Of a stretch of 64,000 nucleotides of DNA, positions 58,081-64,000 are shown piece by piece. Origin of the DNA: an uncultured SAR86 cluster bacterium (lineage in GTDB: Bacteria; Pseudomonadota; Gammaproteobacteria; Magnimaribacterales; D2472); assembly GCA_902541365.1 (NCBI GenBank), contig CACBQK010000003.1:48648-112647 (forward strand), written 5' to 3'. Within the stretch, counting starts at the first letter, position 1, and the number at the start of each line of letters is the position of its first letter. Under the pieces are notes generated by a model. That model made no database searches. It was not told where the DNA came from and was given only the letters and a program-made list of their open reading frames with translations. The translations under genes were made by a program, and so were the position numbers.

Positions 58081-58497
58081 ATGAAAACTCTTCCTAAAAC
58101 TTCAACGCATTTGAATGTGTGCGGGAGTAATTTCTTTAAACTAGGAAAATTGCTGCAAGATTTTAAAGATCCTAGGAAAAGTTTTGAGAAGTCTGTCGGA
58201 AAAAATGAAAAAGTTATTATAAAGTTTAATTTATTATCAAAAACTAAGCACACCCTAACTTATGAGGTAAAGCATATTCATCCTGAAGATAGCCTTAATG
58301 ATTACATAATCAGATTCTGTGTCTTCATTGATGCAAAAATGGTTGAAGTAATTTCCTTTCAGGGAGAGAAGCCTTTCCCTTTTTATATAAAAAATAAATC
58401 TGTTCTTCAGTCATCTGACGAAAAACATCAACAAAATACTTTCTTTTTTGACCTACTTGAGAATTTACTTACTTTTGCAGAAGAAATAATTGAATAA
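58081..58497 (+). CDS. DUF1249 / YqiB-like protein
   Basis: 138 residues with LKTLPKTSTHLNVCGSNFFKLGKLL-type start (family features CGSNFFKL and PEDSLNDYIIRFCVFIDAKMVEV). The domain is DUF1249, as in E. coli YqiB. Its partner gene yqiA follows with an 8-bp overlap, the same pairing as E. coli cpdA-yqiB-yqiA-parE. Function unknown. It starts 9 bp after ubiA. Confidence 0.87.
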   Translation: MKTLPKTSTHLNVCGSNFFKLGKLLQDFKDPRKSFEKSVGKNEKVIIKFNLLSKTKHTLTYEVKHIHPEDSLNDYIIRFCVFIDAKMVEVISFQGEKPFPFYIKNKSVLQSSDEKHQQNTFFFDLLENLLTFAEEIIE

Positions 58498-59062
58498 AAA
58501 TATATTTTATTTTCATGGCTTTGCATCATCTGCTGATTCAACGAAGGCTATAGTTTTTGATAATTTTATAAAAGAAAAATTTCCAAATGTTTATCTGCAT
58601 ATCCCAAATATTGATAACTCTATAGAAAAATCTTTTATTCAGTTAAAAAAATTAGTAGAAGAGAATACAGGCGATAGATTATTTATTGGAAGCTCACTTG
58701 GTGGTTTTTATGCATCTTATTTTGCAGAAAAATTTGATTCAAGAGCTGTTTTAATTAACCCTGCATCAAACCCATATTTAGGTATGGAAATGTATTTAGG
58801 AAAGAACACTAACTTTTCAACAAATGAAGAGTTTTATCTAACTAAAAAAGATCTTGAAATATTGAAGCTGAATAATGTCTCAAAAATAAAATCCCCATTG
58901 AACTATTTAGTGCTAATTGAAACTGGTGATGATGTTATTCCATTTAAGTACACTCTTGATTTCTATAAAGGTTGTAATTTTTGTATCGTTGATGGGGGAA
59001 GTCATTCTTTTGATTCTTTCAAAGAAAAGCTCGAAATAATCACCAAATTTATGAAACTTTAA
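58490..59062 (+). CDS. YqiA-like alpha/beta hydrolase
   Basis: 190-residue UPF0227/YqiA esterase. FYFHGFASSADSTKA holds the oxyanion region, IGSSLGGFYAS the nucleophile Ser, ETGDDVIPFKY the Asp and DGGSHSFDSF the His. It uses a TTG start overlapping the DUF1249 gene. Acts probably on short acyl or palmitoyl-CoA-type esters, as reported for E. coli YqiA. It is the last gene before the GSII leader. Confidence 0.9.
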   Translation: MNKNIFYFHGFASSADSTKAIVFDNFIKEKFPNVYLHIPNIDNSIEKSFIQLKKLVEENTGDRLFIGSSLGGFYASYFAEKFDSRAVLINPASNPYLGMEMYLGKNTNFSTNEEFYLTKKDLEILKLNNVSKIKSPLNYLVLIETGDDVIPFKYTLDFYKGCNFCIVDGGSHSFDSFKEKLEIITKFMKL

Positions 59063-59129
59063 AAATTCTTGTAACAATTCTGAAAATATTGCCCTTAATA
59101 TTAATATGTCTATTGCTTAGTTATTTCAT

Positions 59130-59157
59130 TTGAGTAAACTTTACTTAGCATTTTAAT
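59130..59157 (+). promoter_or_regulatory. Candidate promoter for glutamine synthetase leader
   Basis: TTGAGT (4/6) at 59130-59135 and TTTAAT (5/6) at 59152-59157 with a 16-base spacer. A start near 59164 would give a leader of about 250 nt that carries both aptamers. The 352-bp gap 59063-59414 holds only this, a small hairpin (59185-59200, ACTCAA/TTGAGT), the riboswitches and the ribosome site. Confidence 0.3.
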
Positions 59158-59211
59158 TTGCACCATTTCCATGGTTAAAAAGGAACTCAATTATTTGAGT
59201 GAAGAGTTAAA

Positions 59212-59261
59212 ATCGTTCAACTTCTTAGGAAGTCGGAAGTAGGTGAAAACCGAAGGAACGC
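59212..59261 (+). promoter_or_regulatory. Glutamine riboswitch aptamer 1 (glnA RNA motif)
   Basis: The sequence folds as a three-stem junction. P1 is CGTTC 59214-59218 with GAACG 59256-59260. P2 is ACTTC/GAAGT (59220-59224, 59229-59233) with loop TTAG. P3 is GGT-GAAA-ACC (59242-59251). The invariant parts CGGAAGTAGG and CCGAAGGAACGC match the known glnA-type glutamine aptamer consensus (E-loop-like bulge and 3' GAAGGAACGC). It lies upstream of a glutamine synthetase, the expected gene. Named family: glnA RNA motif, known from cyanobacteria and marine metagenomes. Confidence 0.88.
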
Positions 59262-59283
59262 GCCCGTTAACAGGATAACGTTA

Positions 59284-59333
59284 ATCGTTCAACTCTTTAA
59301 GAGTCGGAAGTAAGCGAAAGCTGAAGGAACGCA
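59284..59333 (+). promoter_or_regulatory. Glutamine riboswitch aptamer 2 (glnA RNA motif)
   Basis: Second copy 72 bases after the first. P1 CGTTC 59286-59290 with GAACG 59327-59331; P2 ACTC/GAGT (59292-59295, 59301-59304); P3 AGC-GAAA-GCT (59313-59322). Compared with copy 1, stem pairs change together (GGT/ACC to AGC/GCT; CTTC/GAAG to CTC/GAG) while the loop and CGGAAGTA, GAAGGAACGC cores stay the same. That covariation supports real RNA structure. Each aptamer is flanked by gttaa/ttaa(c) segments. Confidence 0.87.
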
Positions 59334-59336
59334 ACC

Positions 59337-59358
59337 GTTAAACCCGATCGAGTTTAAC
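59337..59358 (+). promoter_or_regulatory. Hairpin after aptamer 2, possible expression platform
   Basis: GTTAAAC 59337-59343 can pair with GTTTAAC 59352-59358 around an 8-base loop. No T-run follows, so it is not a clear intrinsic terminator. The 5' arm can alternatively pair with the gttaa before aptamer 2, giving a possible switch. The ribosome site AGGAG is at 59404-59408, seven bases before the ATG. The mechanism (transcription or translation) is not resolved. Confidence 0.4.
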
Positions 59359-59414
59359 TTCAAAAATCCTGCAGACTAAAAAATGCATGAAAATTTATTT
59401 TTTAGGAGATATTT

Positions 59415-60386
59415 ATGAATACTTTTGAATATATATGGCTTGATGGGTATCAGCCAGAACCAATGATGCGAAGTAAAGTTAAAGCCACTGAGGACGATAC
59501 TCCTCCGGATTGGTCTTTTGATGGATCTTCAACTCAGCAAGCTGAAGGTGGTAGTTCAGACTGCTTACTTTTACCGGTGCAAACCTATGCAAATCCAAAT
59601 GGGCATGATTTAGTTATGACTCAGGTTCAAGCTGCTGATCATACAACTCACCCCTCAAACTTTAGAGCTGCAGCTGCTGAAGTTGTTACAGATGAGTGGT
59701 GGTTTGGCTTTGAGCAAGAATACTTCTTTACTGACCCACAAACAGGTGAACCTCTCGGATGGGAAGATGGAACACCAAGACCTCAAGGAGAATATTATTG
59801 TGGAGTTGGTGCAGGTAATGTCGTTGGAAGAGAAATATCAGATGCTCACTTAGAAGCTTGTTTAGATCTTGGTATAACTCTAACTGGAACAAATGCTGAG
59901 GTTGCTCTTGGTCAATGGGAATATCAATGTTTTGGTAAAGGCATTAAAGCCGCTGATGATCTTTGGGTATCGAGATATCTTCTTTATAAGATTGCTGAGG
60001 AATATGGTGTTGGTGTAAATATTCATCCAAAACCTAAAACAGGAGATTGGAATGGTTCAGGAATGCATTGTAATTTCTCAAATGAGGAAATGAGAACTGC
60101 TGGATCTGAAGAGTTATTTTCTTCAATCTGCGATAAGTTAGGCGAAGTTCATGCAGAAGGAATCGCCTCATATGGTTCTGATAATGATATGAGACTTACC
60201 GGTCTGCATGAAACACAAAGCATCGATAAGTTCTCTTATGGTGTGAGTGATCGTGGTGCTAGTATTAGAATTCCAGTCTACACAGTTGAGCATGACTGGA
60301 ACGGATATCTTGAAGACAGAAGACCAGCATCTAATGCTGATCCATATAAGATATTAGCTCATCTAGTAGGAACTCTTACTAAATAA
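59415..60386 (+). CDS. Glutamine synthetase, GSII (eukaryote-like) type
   Basis: Makes glutamine from glutamate, ammonia and ATP. At 323 residues it is too short for GSI (~470) and matches GSII. DWSFDGSSTQQAEGGSSD and WFGFEQEYFF are the N-terminal and metal-binding blocks. YYCGVGAGN, GTNAEVALGQWEYQ, DWNGSGMHCNF, RGASIRIPVYT and YLEDRRPASNADPY are the GSII signature series. GSII lacks the adenylylation loop of GSI, so covalent control by GlnE is not expected. A tandem glutamine riboswitch precedes it and a strong terminator follows, so it is a single-gene unit. No amtB, glnK or ntrBC is nearby. Confidence 0.96.
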   Translation: MNTFEYIWLDGYQPEPMMRSKVKATEDDTPPDWSFDGSSTQQAEGGSSDCLLLPVQTYANPNGHDLVMTQVQAADHTTHPSNFRAAAAEVVTDEWWFGFEQEYFFTDPQTGEPLGWEDGTPRPQGEYYCGVGAGNVVGREISDAHLEACLDLGITLTGTNAEVALGQWEYQCFGKGIKAADDLWVSRYLLYKIAEEYGVGVNIHPKPKTGDWNGSGMHCNFSNEEMRTAGSEELFSSICDKLGEVHAEGIASYGSDNDMRLTGLHETQSIDKFSYGVSDRGASIRIPVYTVEHDWNGYLEDRRPASNADPYKILAHLVGTLTK

Positions 60387-60400
60387 ATTTGTCTCTTTTT

Positions 60401-60435
60401 AATATGCGGGAATTCTATCCCGCATATTTATTTTT
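60401..60435 (+). terminator. Intrinsic terminator of the glutamine synthetase gene
   Basis: A perfect 11-bp stem AATATGCGGGA (60401-60411) / TCCCGCATATT (60418-60428) with a 6-base loop is followed by TATTTTT on the plus strand. It lies 15 bases after the GSII stop and reaches the convergent rhodanese stop codon. On the minus strand the downstream bases are A-rich, so it serves the plus strand. Confidence 0.85.
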
Positions 60436-60844
60436 GAATAACAGGAAGGTTTTCTTGCATCCAAGTCATCATTCCGCCGTTTAACCTAAATGTTTCTTTA
60501 AACTCGGCTTTTTTGAGCTTTTCTCCAATATTTGCTGAGTTCCTTCCCATATCACAAACTAAAATTATTGGACGTTCTTTAAATTTATCTAATTCATGCA
60601 TCTGATTATCAAATTCTTGATGAGGATAATTTAATGCAGTCATTATGTGCCCATTTTCATAATCTTCTTTTTTTCTAAGATCTATAAGAATTGCATTTTC
60701 CTTATTCACTAGTCGTGTAAGTTCATTGGGTTCAATTTTCTTACCGCCTTTATTCATTTCTGAATAAGCAAACAAAAATAAAAATAAAAATAGTGGTACT
60801 GAGAAATACCAATAATCAATTAAAAAAAGATTAAATTCCAACAT
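60428..60844 (-). CDS. Membrane-anchored rhodanese-like protein (YibN-like)
   Basis: 138 residues: one N-terminal transmembrane helix ([18 protein letters not shown]) then a rhodanese domain. [23 protein letters not shown] is the rhodanese first half, and the active-site loop is CDMGRNS with the catalytic Cys. YibN-type proteins accompany gpm genes in several gammaproteobacteria; gpmA is directly divergent here. Probable sulfurtransferase, specific partner unknown. Confidence 0.88.
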   Translation of the reverse strand: MLEFNLFLIDYWYFSVPLFLFLFLFAYSEMNKGGKKIEPNELTRLVNKENAILIDLRKKEDYENGHIMTALNYPHQEFDNQMHELDKFKERPIILVCDMGRNSANIGEKLKKAEFKETFRLNGGMMTWMQENLPVIQK

Positions 60845-60888
60845 ATGAAGTCATATTATCTATTAAAATAGGATTTTATCTAATAAAA

Positions 60889-61503
60889 ATGAATCTAATT
60901 TTAATAAGGCATGGTCAAAGCGAGTGGAATGCCCTAAATCAATTTACAGGTTGGAAGGATCCTGATCTTACGGCTAAAGGTATTGAAGAGGCTCATAATG
61001 CAGGAAAGATAATAAGTAGCTTAAAAATTAATTTTGACCTGGTTTTCACATCTGCATTAATAAGAGCTCAGAACACAGCTCAAATAATCCTTAAAGAAAT
61101 AAATCAGCCTTTATCAACTATAAAAAATCAGGCTCTTAATGAAAGAAACTATGGAGACCTTGCAGGTCTCAATAAAGATGATGCAAGAAAAAGATGGGGT
61201 GATGAACAAGTTCATATTTGGAGAAGATCATATGATATACCTCCTCCTGGCGGAGAAAGTCTTAAAGATACAGGTGAAAGAGTGCTCCCATTTTTTATGA
61301 AAGAAATACTCCCACATGTTTGTGAAGGTAAGAATGTTTTAGTTGCAGCTCATGGGAACTCTCTTAGATCGTTAATTAAGTTTCTTGATAACATTTCGAA
61401 TGAAGACATTGTTAAGTTAGAAATCCCAACTGGGGCACCAATACATTATGTAATTAATGAGGATGGTTCAGTTAAGTCGAAACAAGACTTCTTCAATGAA
61501 TAG
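60889..61503 (+). CDS. gpmA: 2,3-bisphosphoglycerate-dependent phosphoglycerate mutase
   Basis: Glycolytic mutase, 204 residues, the shorter form than E. coli GpmA (250). [24 protein letters not shown] carries the phosphorylated His (quoted in part: [19 protein letters not shown]); [17 protein letters not shown] and [11 protein letters not shown] hold the other active-site residues. Motif order is normal. It overlaps mutY by 8 bp. Confidence 0.95.
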   Translation: MNLILIRHGQSEWNALNQFTGWKDPDLTAKGIEEAHNAGKIISSLKINFDLVFTSALIRAQNTAQIILKEINQPLSTIKNQALNERNYGDLAGLNKDDARKRWGDEQVHIWRRSYDIPPPGGESLKDTGERVLPFFMKEILPHVCEGKNVLVAAHGNSLRSLIKFLDNISNEDIVKLEIPTGAPIHYVINEDGSVKSKQDFFNE

Positions 61504-62488
61504 TTTTAGTGACAATATTGTCTCCTGGTACAAAGAAAATGGCAGGCATGATCTGCCTTGGAGAAAAAATATATCTCCTTATTCCATATGGATATCAGAA
61601 ATCATGCTTCAGCAAACTCAAGTAAAAACTGTTATTCCCTACTTTAATAAATTCATTGAAAAGTATCCTAATCTTGATGCTTTGCTTAAAGCTTCAGAGG
61701 ATGAAATATTAGCTCAGTGGTCAGGATTGGGTTTCTATAGAAGAGCAAAGAATATTTATAAAGCTTGCAGAGTAATCAGTGAAGATTTTAATAGTAAACT
61801 GCCAACCAATATAAATGATTTAGAGTCCTTACCTGGCATTGGAAGATCTACTGCAGGTGCAATTATGTCTATAGCTTTCAATGAAGGTCATCCTATCCTC
61901 GATGCCAATGTAAAAAGAGTTCTTGGAAGATATAAAAAAATATCTTTTAAAACTGAAAATGAAAAACAGAAAAAGCTTTGGCTTATTTCTGAGGAGCTTA
62001 CTCCAAATAAAGAATCCTTTGAATATACCCAAGGAATTATGGATTTAGGAGCTACGCATTGTTCAAAATCAAGACCTAGTTGTGATTTATGTCCGGTCAG
62101 TAATGATTGCGCTAGTGCATTCGAAGAAGTTTCTAATAAAGTAAGTTTAAGAAAGGCTATTCAAAAACCTACTATAAAGCTTAATTTTATTTTGCCTCAT
62201 ACAAAAAATGAGATCCTTATGCATAAAAAACAGACCTCCGAATACTGGGAAAGTTTATGGATTCCAATTGATGGGAATGAGGTAAAAGTTAAAGGTGGCC
62301 AAAAGTATTCAAAGATTAAAGTTAATCATCCGCTAAGTCATCTTAATCTTGATATGAAGATTAAAACTTTCGAAATTGATAAAAAATATGATCTTAACTC
62401 TAATTTAGAGTATAAATGGATTAAGAAAAGTAAAGTAGATGAATATGCAATGCCAACTCCTATTAAAAAAGTTGTGAGTGCCCTATGA
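61496..62488 (+). CDS. mutY: Adenine DNA glycosylase MutY
   Basis: Removes adenine opposite 8-oxoguanine; about 330 residues from ATG 61496 ([23 protein letters not shown]); the track start at 61457 lies in gpmA without family support. [10 protein letters not shown] holds the catalytic Glu, [13 protein letters not shown] the helix-hairpin-helix, and [12 protein letters not shown] the catalytic Asp. The 4Fe-4S motif C-x6-C-x2-C-x5-C is intact ([17 protein letters not shown]). A C-terminal NUDIX-like domain follows. Overlaps yggX by 4 bp. Confidence 0.96.
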   Translation: MNSFSDNIVSWYKENGRHDLPWRKNISPYSIWISEIMLQQTQVKTVIPYFNKFIEKYPNLDALLKASEDEILAQWSGLGFYRRAKNIYKACRVISEDFNSKLPTNINDLESLPGIGRSTAGAIMSIAFNEGHPILDANVKRVLGRYKKISFKTENEKQKKLWLISEELTPNKESFEYTQGIMDLGATHCSKSRPSCDLCPVSNDCASAFEEVSNKVSLRKAIQKPTIKLNFILPHTKNEILMHKKQTSEYWESLWIPIDGNEVKVKGGQKYSKIKVNHPLSHLNLDMKIKTFEIDKKYDLNSNLEYKWIKKSKVDEYAMPTPIKKVVSAL

Positions 62489-62754
62489 CAAAAACAGTCT
62501 TTTGTAAGAAATATCAAGAAAATCTTCCATCGTTAGAAATTCCGCCAATGCCAGGAGAACTTGGTATTGAATTACAAAAAACAGTTTCTGCCAAAGCTTG
62601 GGAAGAATGGAAGTCTCATCAGGTAACACTTATCAATGAAAAGATGCTTGATATGTCTGATCAAAAGAACAGAAAATGGCTCATTGAGCAAATGCATCTA
62701 TTTTTTGATAATGCAGACTACGCAAAAGCTGAAGGTTTTAAGTCATTAGACTGA
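62485..62754 (+). CDS. yggX: Probable Fe(2+)-trafficking protein YggX
   Basis: 89-residue oxidative-stress protein. VFCKKYQENLPSLEIPPMPG, WEEWKSHQVTLINEKML and HLFFDNADYAKAEGF (in part YAKAEGF) are the family signature. mutY-yggX is a conserved operon; in E. coli SoxRS controls yggX. No SoxS site could be judged by eye. Confidence 0.97.
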   Translation: MTKTVFCKKYQENLPSLEIPPMPGELGIELQKTVSAKAWEEWKSHQVTLINEKMLDMSDQKNRKWLIEQMHLFFDNADYAKAEGFKSLD

Positions 62755-62757
62755 TTA

Positions 62758-62786
62758 ATGACATTACCTTCATTCTTGCATATAAT
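62758..62786 (+). promoter_or_regulatory. Sigma-70 promoter of tRNA-Phe
   Basis: ATGACA (5/6 to TTGACA) at 62758-62763 and a perfect TATAAT at 62781-62786 with a 17-base spacer. The mature tRNA begins 16 bases after the -10 box. Confidence 0.75.
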
Positions 62787-62801
62787 CCTTTGATCTAATA
62801 T

Positions 62802-62877
62802 GCCCAGATAGCTCAGTTGGTAGAGCAAAGGACTGAAAATCCTTGTGTCGGTGGTTCGATCCCACCTCTGGGCACCA
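62802..62877 (+). tRNA. tRNA-Phe (GAA)
   Basis: 76-nt cloverleaf: acceptor GCCCAGA/UCUGGGC, D arm GCUC/GAGC, anticodon arm AAGGA-CUGAAAA-UCCUU (anticodon GAA), T arm GGUGG-UUCGAUC-CCACC, encoded CCA at 62875-62877. The half from the anticodon stem onward is repeated at 63916-63966. Confidence 0.97.
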
Positions 62878-62880
62878 CTT

Positions 62881-62915
62881 AAAAAGTGACTTTATAGAAA
62901 GTCCTATTACTTTTT
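62881..62915 (+). terminator. Compound inverted repeat after tRNA-Phe
   Basis: Inner stem GACTTT 62888-62893 with AAAGTC 62898-62903, outer stem AAAAAGT 62881-62887 with ACTTTTT 62909-62915, with a one-sided bulge. It starts four bases after the tRNA CCA. The 3' outer arm supplies a T-run, so it may be the tRNA terminator, and it overlaps the end of the minus-strand ORF that follows. Confidence 0.5.
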
Positions 62916-63311
62916 ATATAGGTTCTCAGAAAATGCTTGACCATCGCATCCAAGACACGTAAAAAAACCGTATAGGTTTCCATCCTTGACCTCATAGTGT
63001 GTTGTCCCGACATCATTAAATCCAGGATAAATATATGTTACTGCAAGATAATTGCTGCTCAGAACTCCAAGACCAATATATTCAATTTCATCATCTCTTA
63101 TATAGTGAATGTAATATACATCTTTGTATTTAAAAATTCTTGCACTTCCAGTTTCGCCAAAACTAGCTTCATACCGATATTCTCCACACAACAAATCATC
63201 GACACAGTCCTTTAATAATTTTTCTTGTTTGCCAAAGGGCGGGACGTTGTAAGGAAAATCCGCAACGACAAAGGATGATAAAAATAATACAGAAATTATG
63301 ATTTTTTTCAT
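62907..63311 (-). CDS. Secreted hypothetical protein with Cys pairs
   Basis: 134 residues with a signal peptide (MKKIIISVLFLSSFVVADF). The mature domain has DCVDDLLCGEYRYEASFG, a predicted beta-rich middle (YYIHYIRDDEIEYIGLG) and FFTCLGCDGQ with a CxxC. Four cysteines suggest two disulfides in the periplasm. I recognise no family. It lies between tRNA-Phe and the copy of its 3' half and is followed 16 bp upstream by a second secreted protein gene; both are on the minus strand and may be co-transcribed. Confidence 0.72.
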   Translation of the reverse strand: MKKIIISVLFLSSFVVADFPYNVPPFGKQEKLLKDCVDDLLCGEYRYEASFGETGSARIFKYKDVYYIHYIRDDEIEYIGLGVLSSNYLAVTYIYPGFNDVGTTHYEVKDGNLYGFFTCLGCDGQAFSENLYKK

Positions 63312-63326
63312 ATAAAACGTTTGTCT

Positions 63327-63785
63327 TTACTCTAACATAGACTCAAGCAATTCAGGATTTTCTTGCAAAGCAATTGCTATACTTTGACCTAATTTCATAG
63401 CGTCATCGCTGATCATTATCATGGATTTTTCAATCACGAGAGATTGTTTCTTATTGATAGAAATTCCCTCCGCAGTTTTCATGAAATTGTAGAGTGCTAA
63501 TATTTCTTCTTCAGTATAAATATCTTTATACAAGGCAGGAACTTTTTTTTGTATGCCACTTAAATATTCTTTTATAAGAGGATCTAAAAAATCATCAAAT
63601 GTTTTGCTTTTAACTTTTAAACCCATTGTCTCCATCATGGTATACATTGAATCTCTCATTGTTTTTTCTTGTGTTGACAAAAATTGTTCTTGAACAATGA
63701 AGTCTATCATCTCATCAACAGATGTTTCATCCGCAATGATGCAAGTATTAAAAATTACTATTGCAGAGATATAAATTTTGTACAT
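63327..63785 (-). CDS. Secreted DUF2059-like protein
   Basis: 152 residues with an N-terminal hydrophobic signal (MYKIYISAIVIFNTCIIAD). The helical mature part contains YTEEEILALYNFMKTAEGIS, matching the DUF2059 pattern, and a C-terminal helix ending ALQENPELLESMLE. DUF2059 proteins are periplasmic and uncharacterised. It is upstream of the Cys-rich protein gene on the same strand, and both sit inside the tRNA-Phe direct repeat. Confidence 0.72.
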   Translation of the reverse strand: MYKIYISAIVIFNTCIIADETSVDEMIDFIVQEQFLSTQEKTMRDSMYTMMETMGLKVKSKTFDDFLDPLIKEYLSGIQKKVPALYKDIYTEEEILALYNFMKTAEGISINKKQSLVIEKSMIMISDDAMKLGQSIAIALQENPELLESMLE

Positions 63786-63915
63786 CCATAAACTTTATCA
63801 AAAAACTCAAGAAAATTTAAGAAAGGAATTCAAATTAGATTGGTAACTTTATGCAAAGCGGTATGCACAGTAACCTCTGAAACACTAATAGGTAAAAGAT
63901 TTATTAACTAGACAC

Positions 63916-63966
63916 AAGGACTGAAAATCCTTGTGTCGGTGGTTCGATCCCACCTCTGGACACCAC
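63916..63966 (+). repeat. Duplicated 3' half of tRNA-Phe (possible att site)
   Basis: 44 bases identical to 62828-62871 of tRNA-Phe, starting exactly at the 5' strand of the anticodon stem, then one G-to-A change and CACCAC again. The 5' half of a tRNA is absent before it; TAGAC only weakly matches the tRNA. The copy cannot form a full tRNA. It is 1,088 bp from the real one, in direct orientation. The remainder of 63786-63915 and 63967-64000 shows nothing recognisable. Confidence 0.9.
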
Positions 63967-64000
63967 CTTATAAATCAAATCTATAAATTCTATCCATTTG

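Noticed and set aside
59337-59358. Intrinsic terminator as the riboswitch expression platform
   Set aside because: The 7-bp stem is A/T-rich and not followed by a T-run; I list it only as a possible platform hairpin.
63880-63966. Second complete tRNA-Phe gene near the window end
   Set aside because: No acceptor 5' strand or D arm precedes the repeat, so only a 3' fragment exists.
1-64000. CRISPR arrays, IS elements, prophage or restriction genes
   Set aside because: No regularly spaced repeats, transposase, integrase, phage structural or restriction-modification genes were found in the ORFs or gaps.

Overview
The window is a gene-dense, AT-rich (about one third G+C by eye) gammaproteobacterial chromosome segment. 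Nearly every gene is a single-copy housekeeping gene. Many neighbours share stop/start bases (TAATG, ATGA) and intergenic gaps are very short. Gene content and order, together with the compact style, suggest a streamlined marine gammaproteobacterium of the SAR86 type. That placement is inferred from style and gene order, not from a marker phylogeny. Several blocks follow the gene order I recall from Pseudomonas: lptD-surA-pdxA-rsmA-apaH, amgK-murU, rpe...trpEGDC, gshB-tonB-ruvX, fis-purH-purD, rpoZ-gmk, ubiC-ubiA next to rubredoxin, and mutY-yggX.

Layout. 0-9 kb: partial mpl, a PPi-type phosphofructokinase, parC-parE, tolC-mutM, coaD and a possible 31-residue membrane ORF. 9-20 kb: a saccharopine-dehydrogenase-like reductase, an S9 peptidase, a CAU tRNA beside rpoD, a secreted Met/Lys-rich protein, rpoD-dnaG, ruvX, a TonB-like protein, gshB, rsmE and a SixA-like phosphatase. 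20-24 kb: fis-purH-purD (purD carries a frameshift at A7) and coq7. 24-33 kb: a long leftward operon amgK-murU-rpe-DUF192-trpE-trpG-trpD-trpC-helicase, preceded by two SDR genes. 33-43 kb: a rightward envelope/cofactor operon (isomerase, lptD, surA, pdxA, rsmA, apaH, cca, pteridine-reductase-like SDR, APH-like kinase). 43-49 kb: tsaD-folB-folK facing rpsU-yqeY-rph-pyrE-ribE-DUF2244, then pyrB. 49-57 kb: ridA, spoT, rpoZ, gmk, yicC, a membrane pyrophosphatase, a dicarboxylate symporter and rubredoxin. 57-64 kb: ubiC-ubiA, yqiB-yqiA, a glutamine synthetase of the eukaryote-like GSII family, rhodanese, gpmA, mutY-yggX, tRNA-Phe and two secreted hypothetical proteins.

The strongest unusual signal is the 5' leader of the GSII gene. 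It contains two consecutive copies of a fold matching the glnA-type glutamine riboswitch, with compensatory differences between the copies. This suggests nitrogen assimilation controlled by RNA-level glutamine sensing. A second signal is at the right edge: the 3' half of tRNA-Phe is repeated 1,088 bp downstream, bracketing two secreted-protein genes, which looks like an integration footprint. A third is the pair of a PPi-dependent phosphofructokinase and a K+-type membrane pyrophosphatase, pointing to a pyrophosphate-based energy economy. No CRISPR array, insertion sequence, integrase, restriction system or phage gene was seen.
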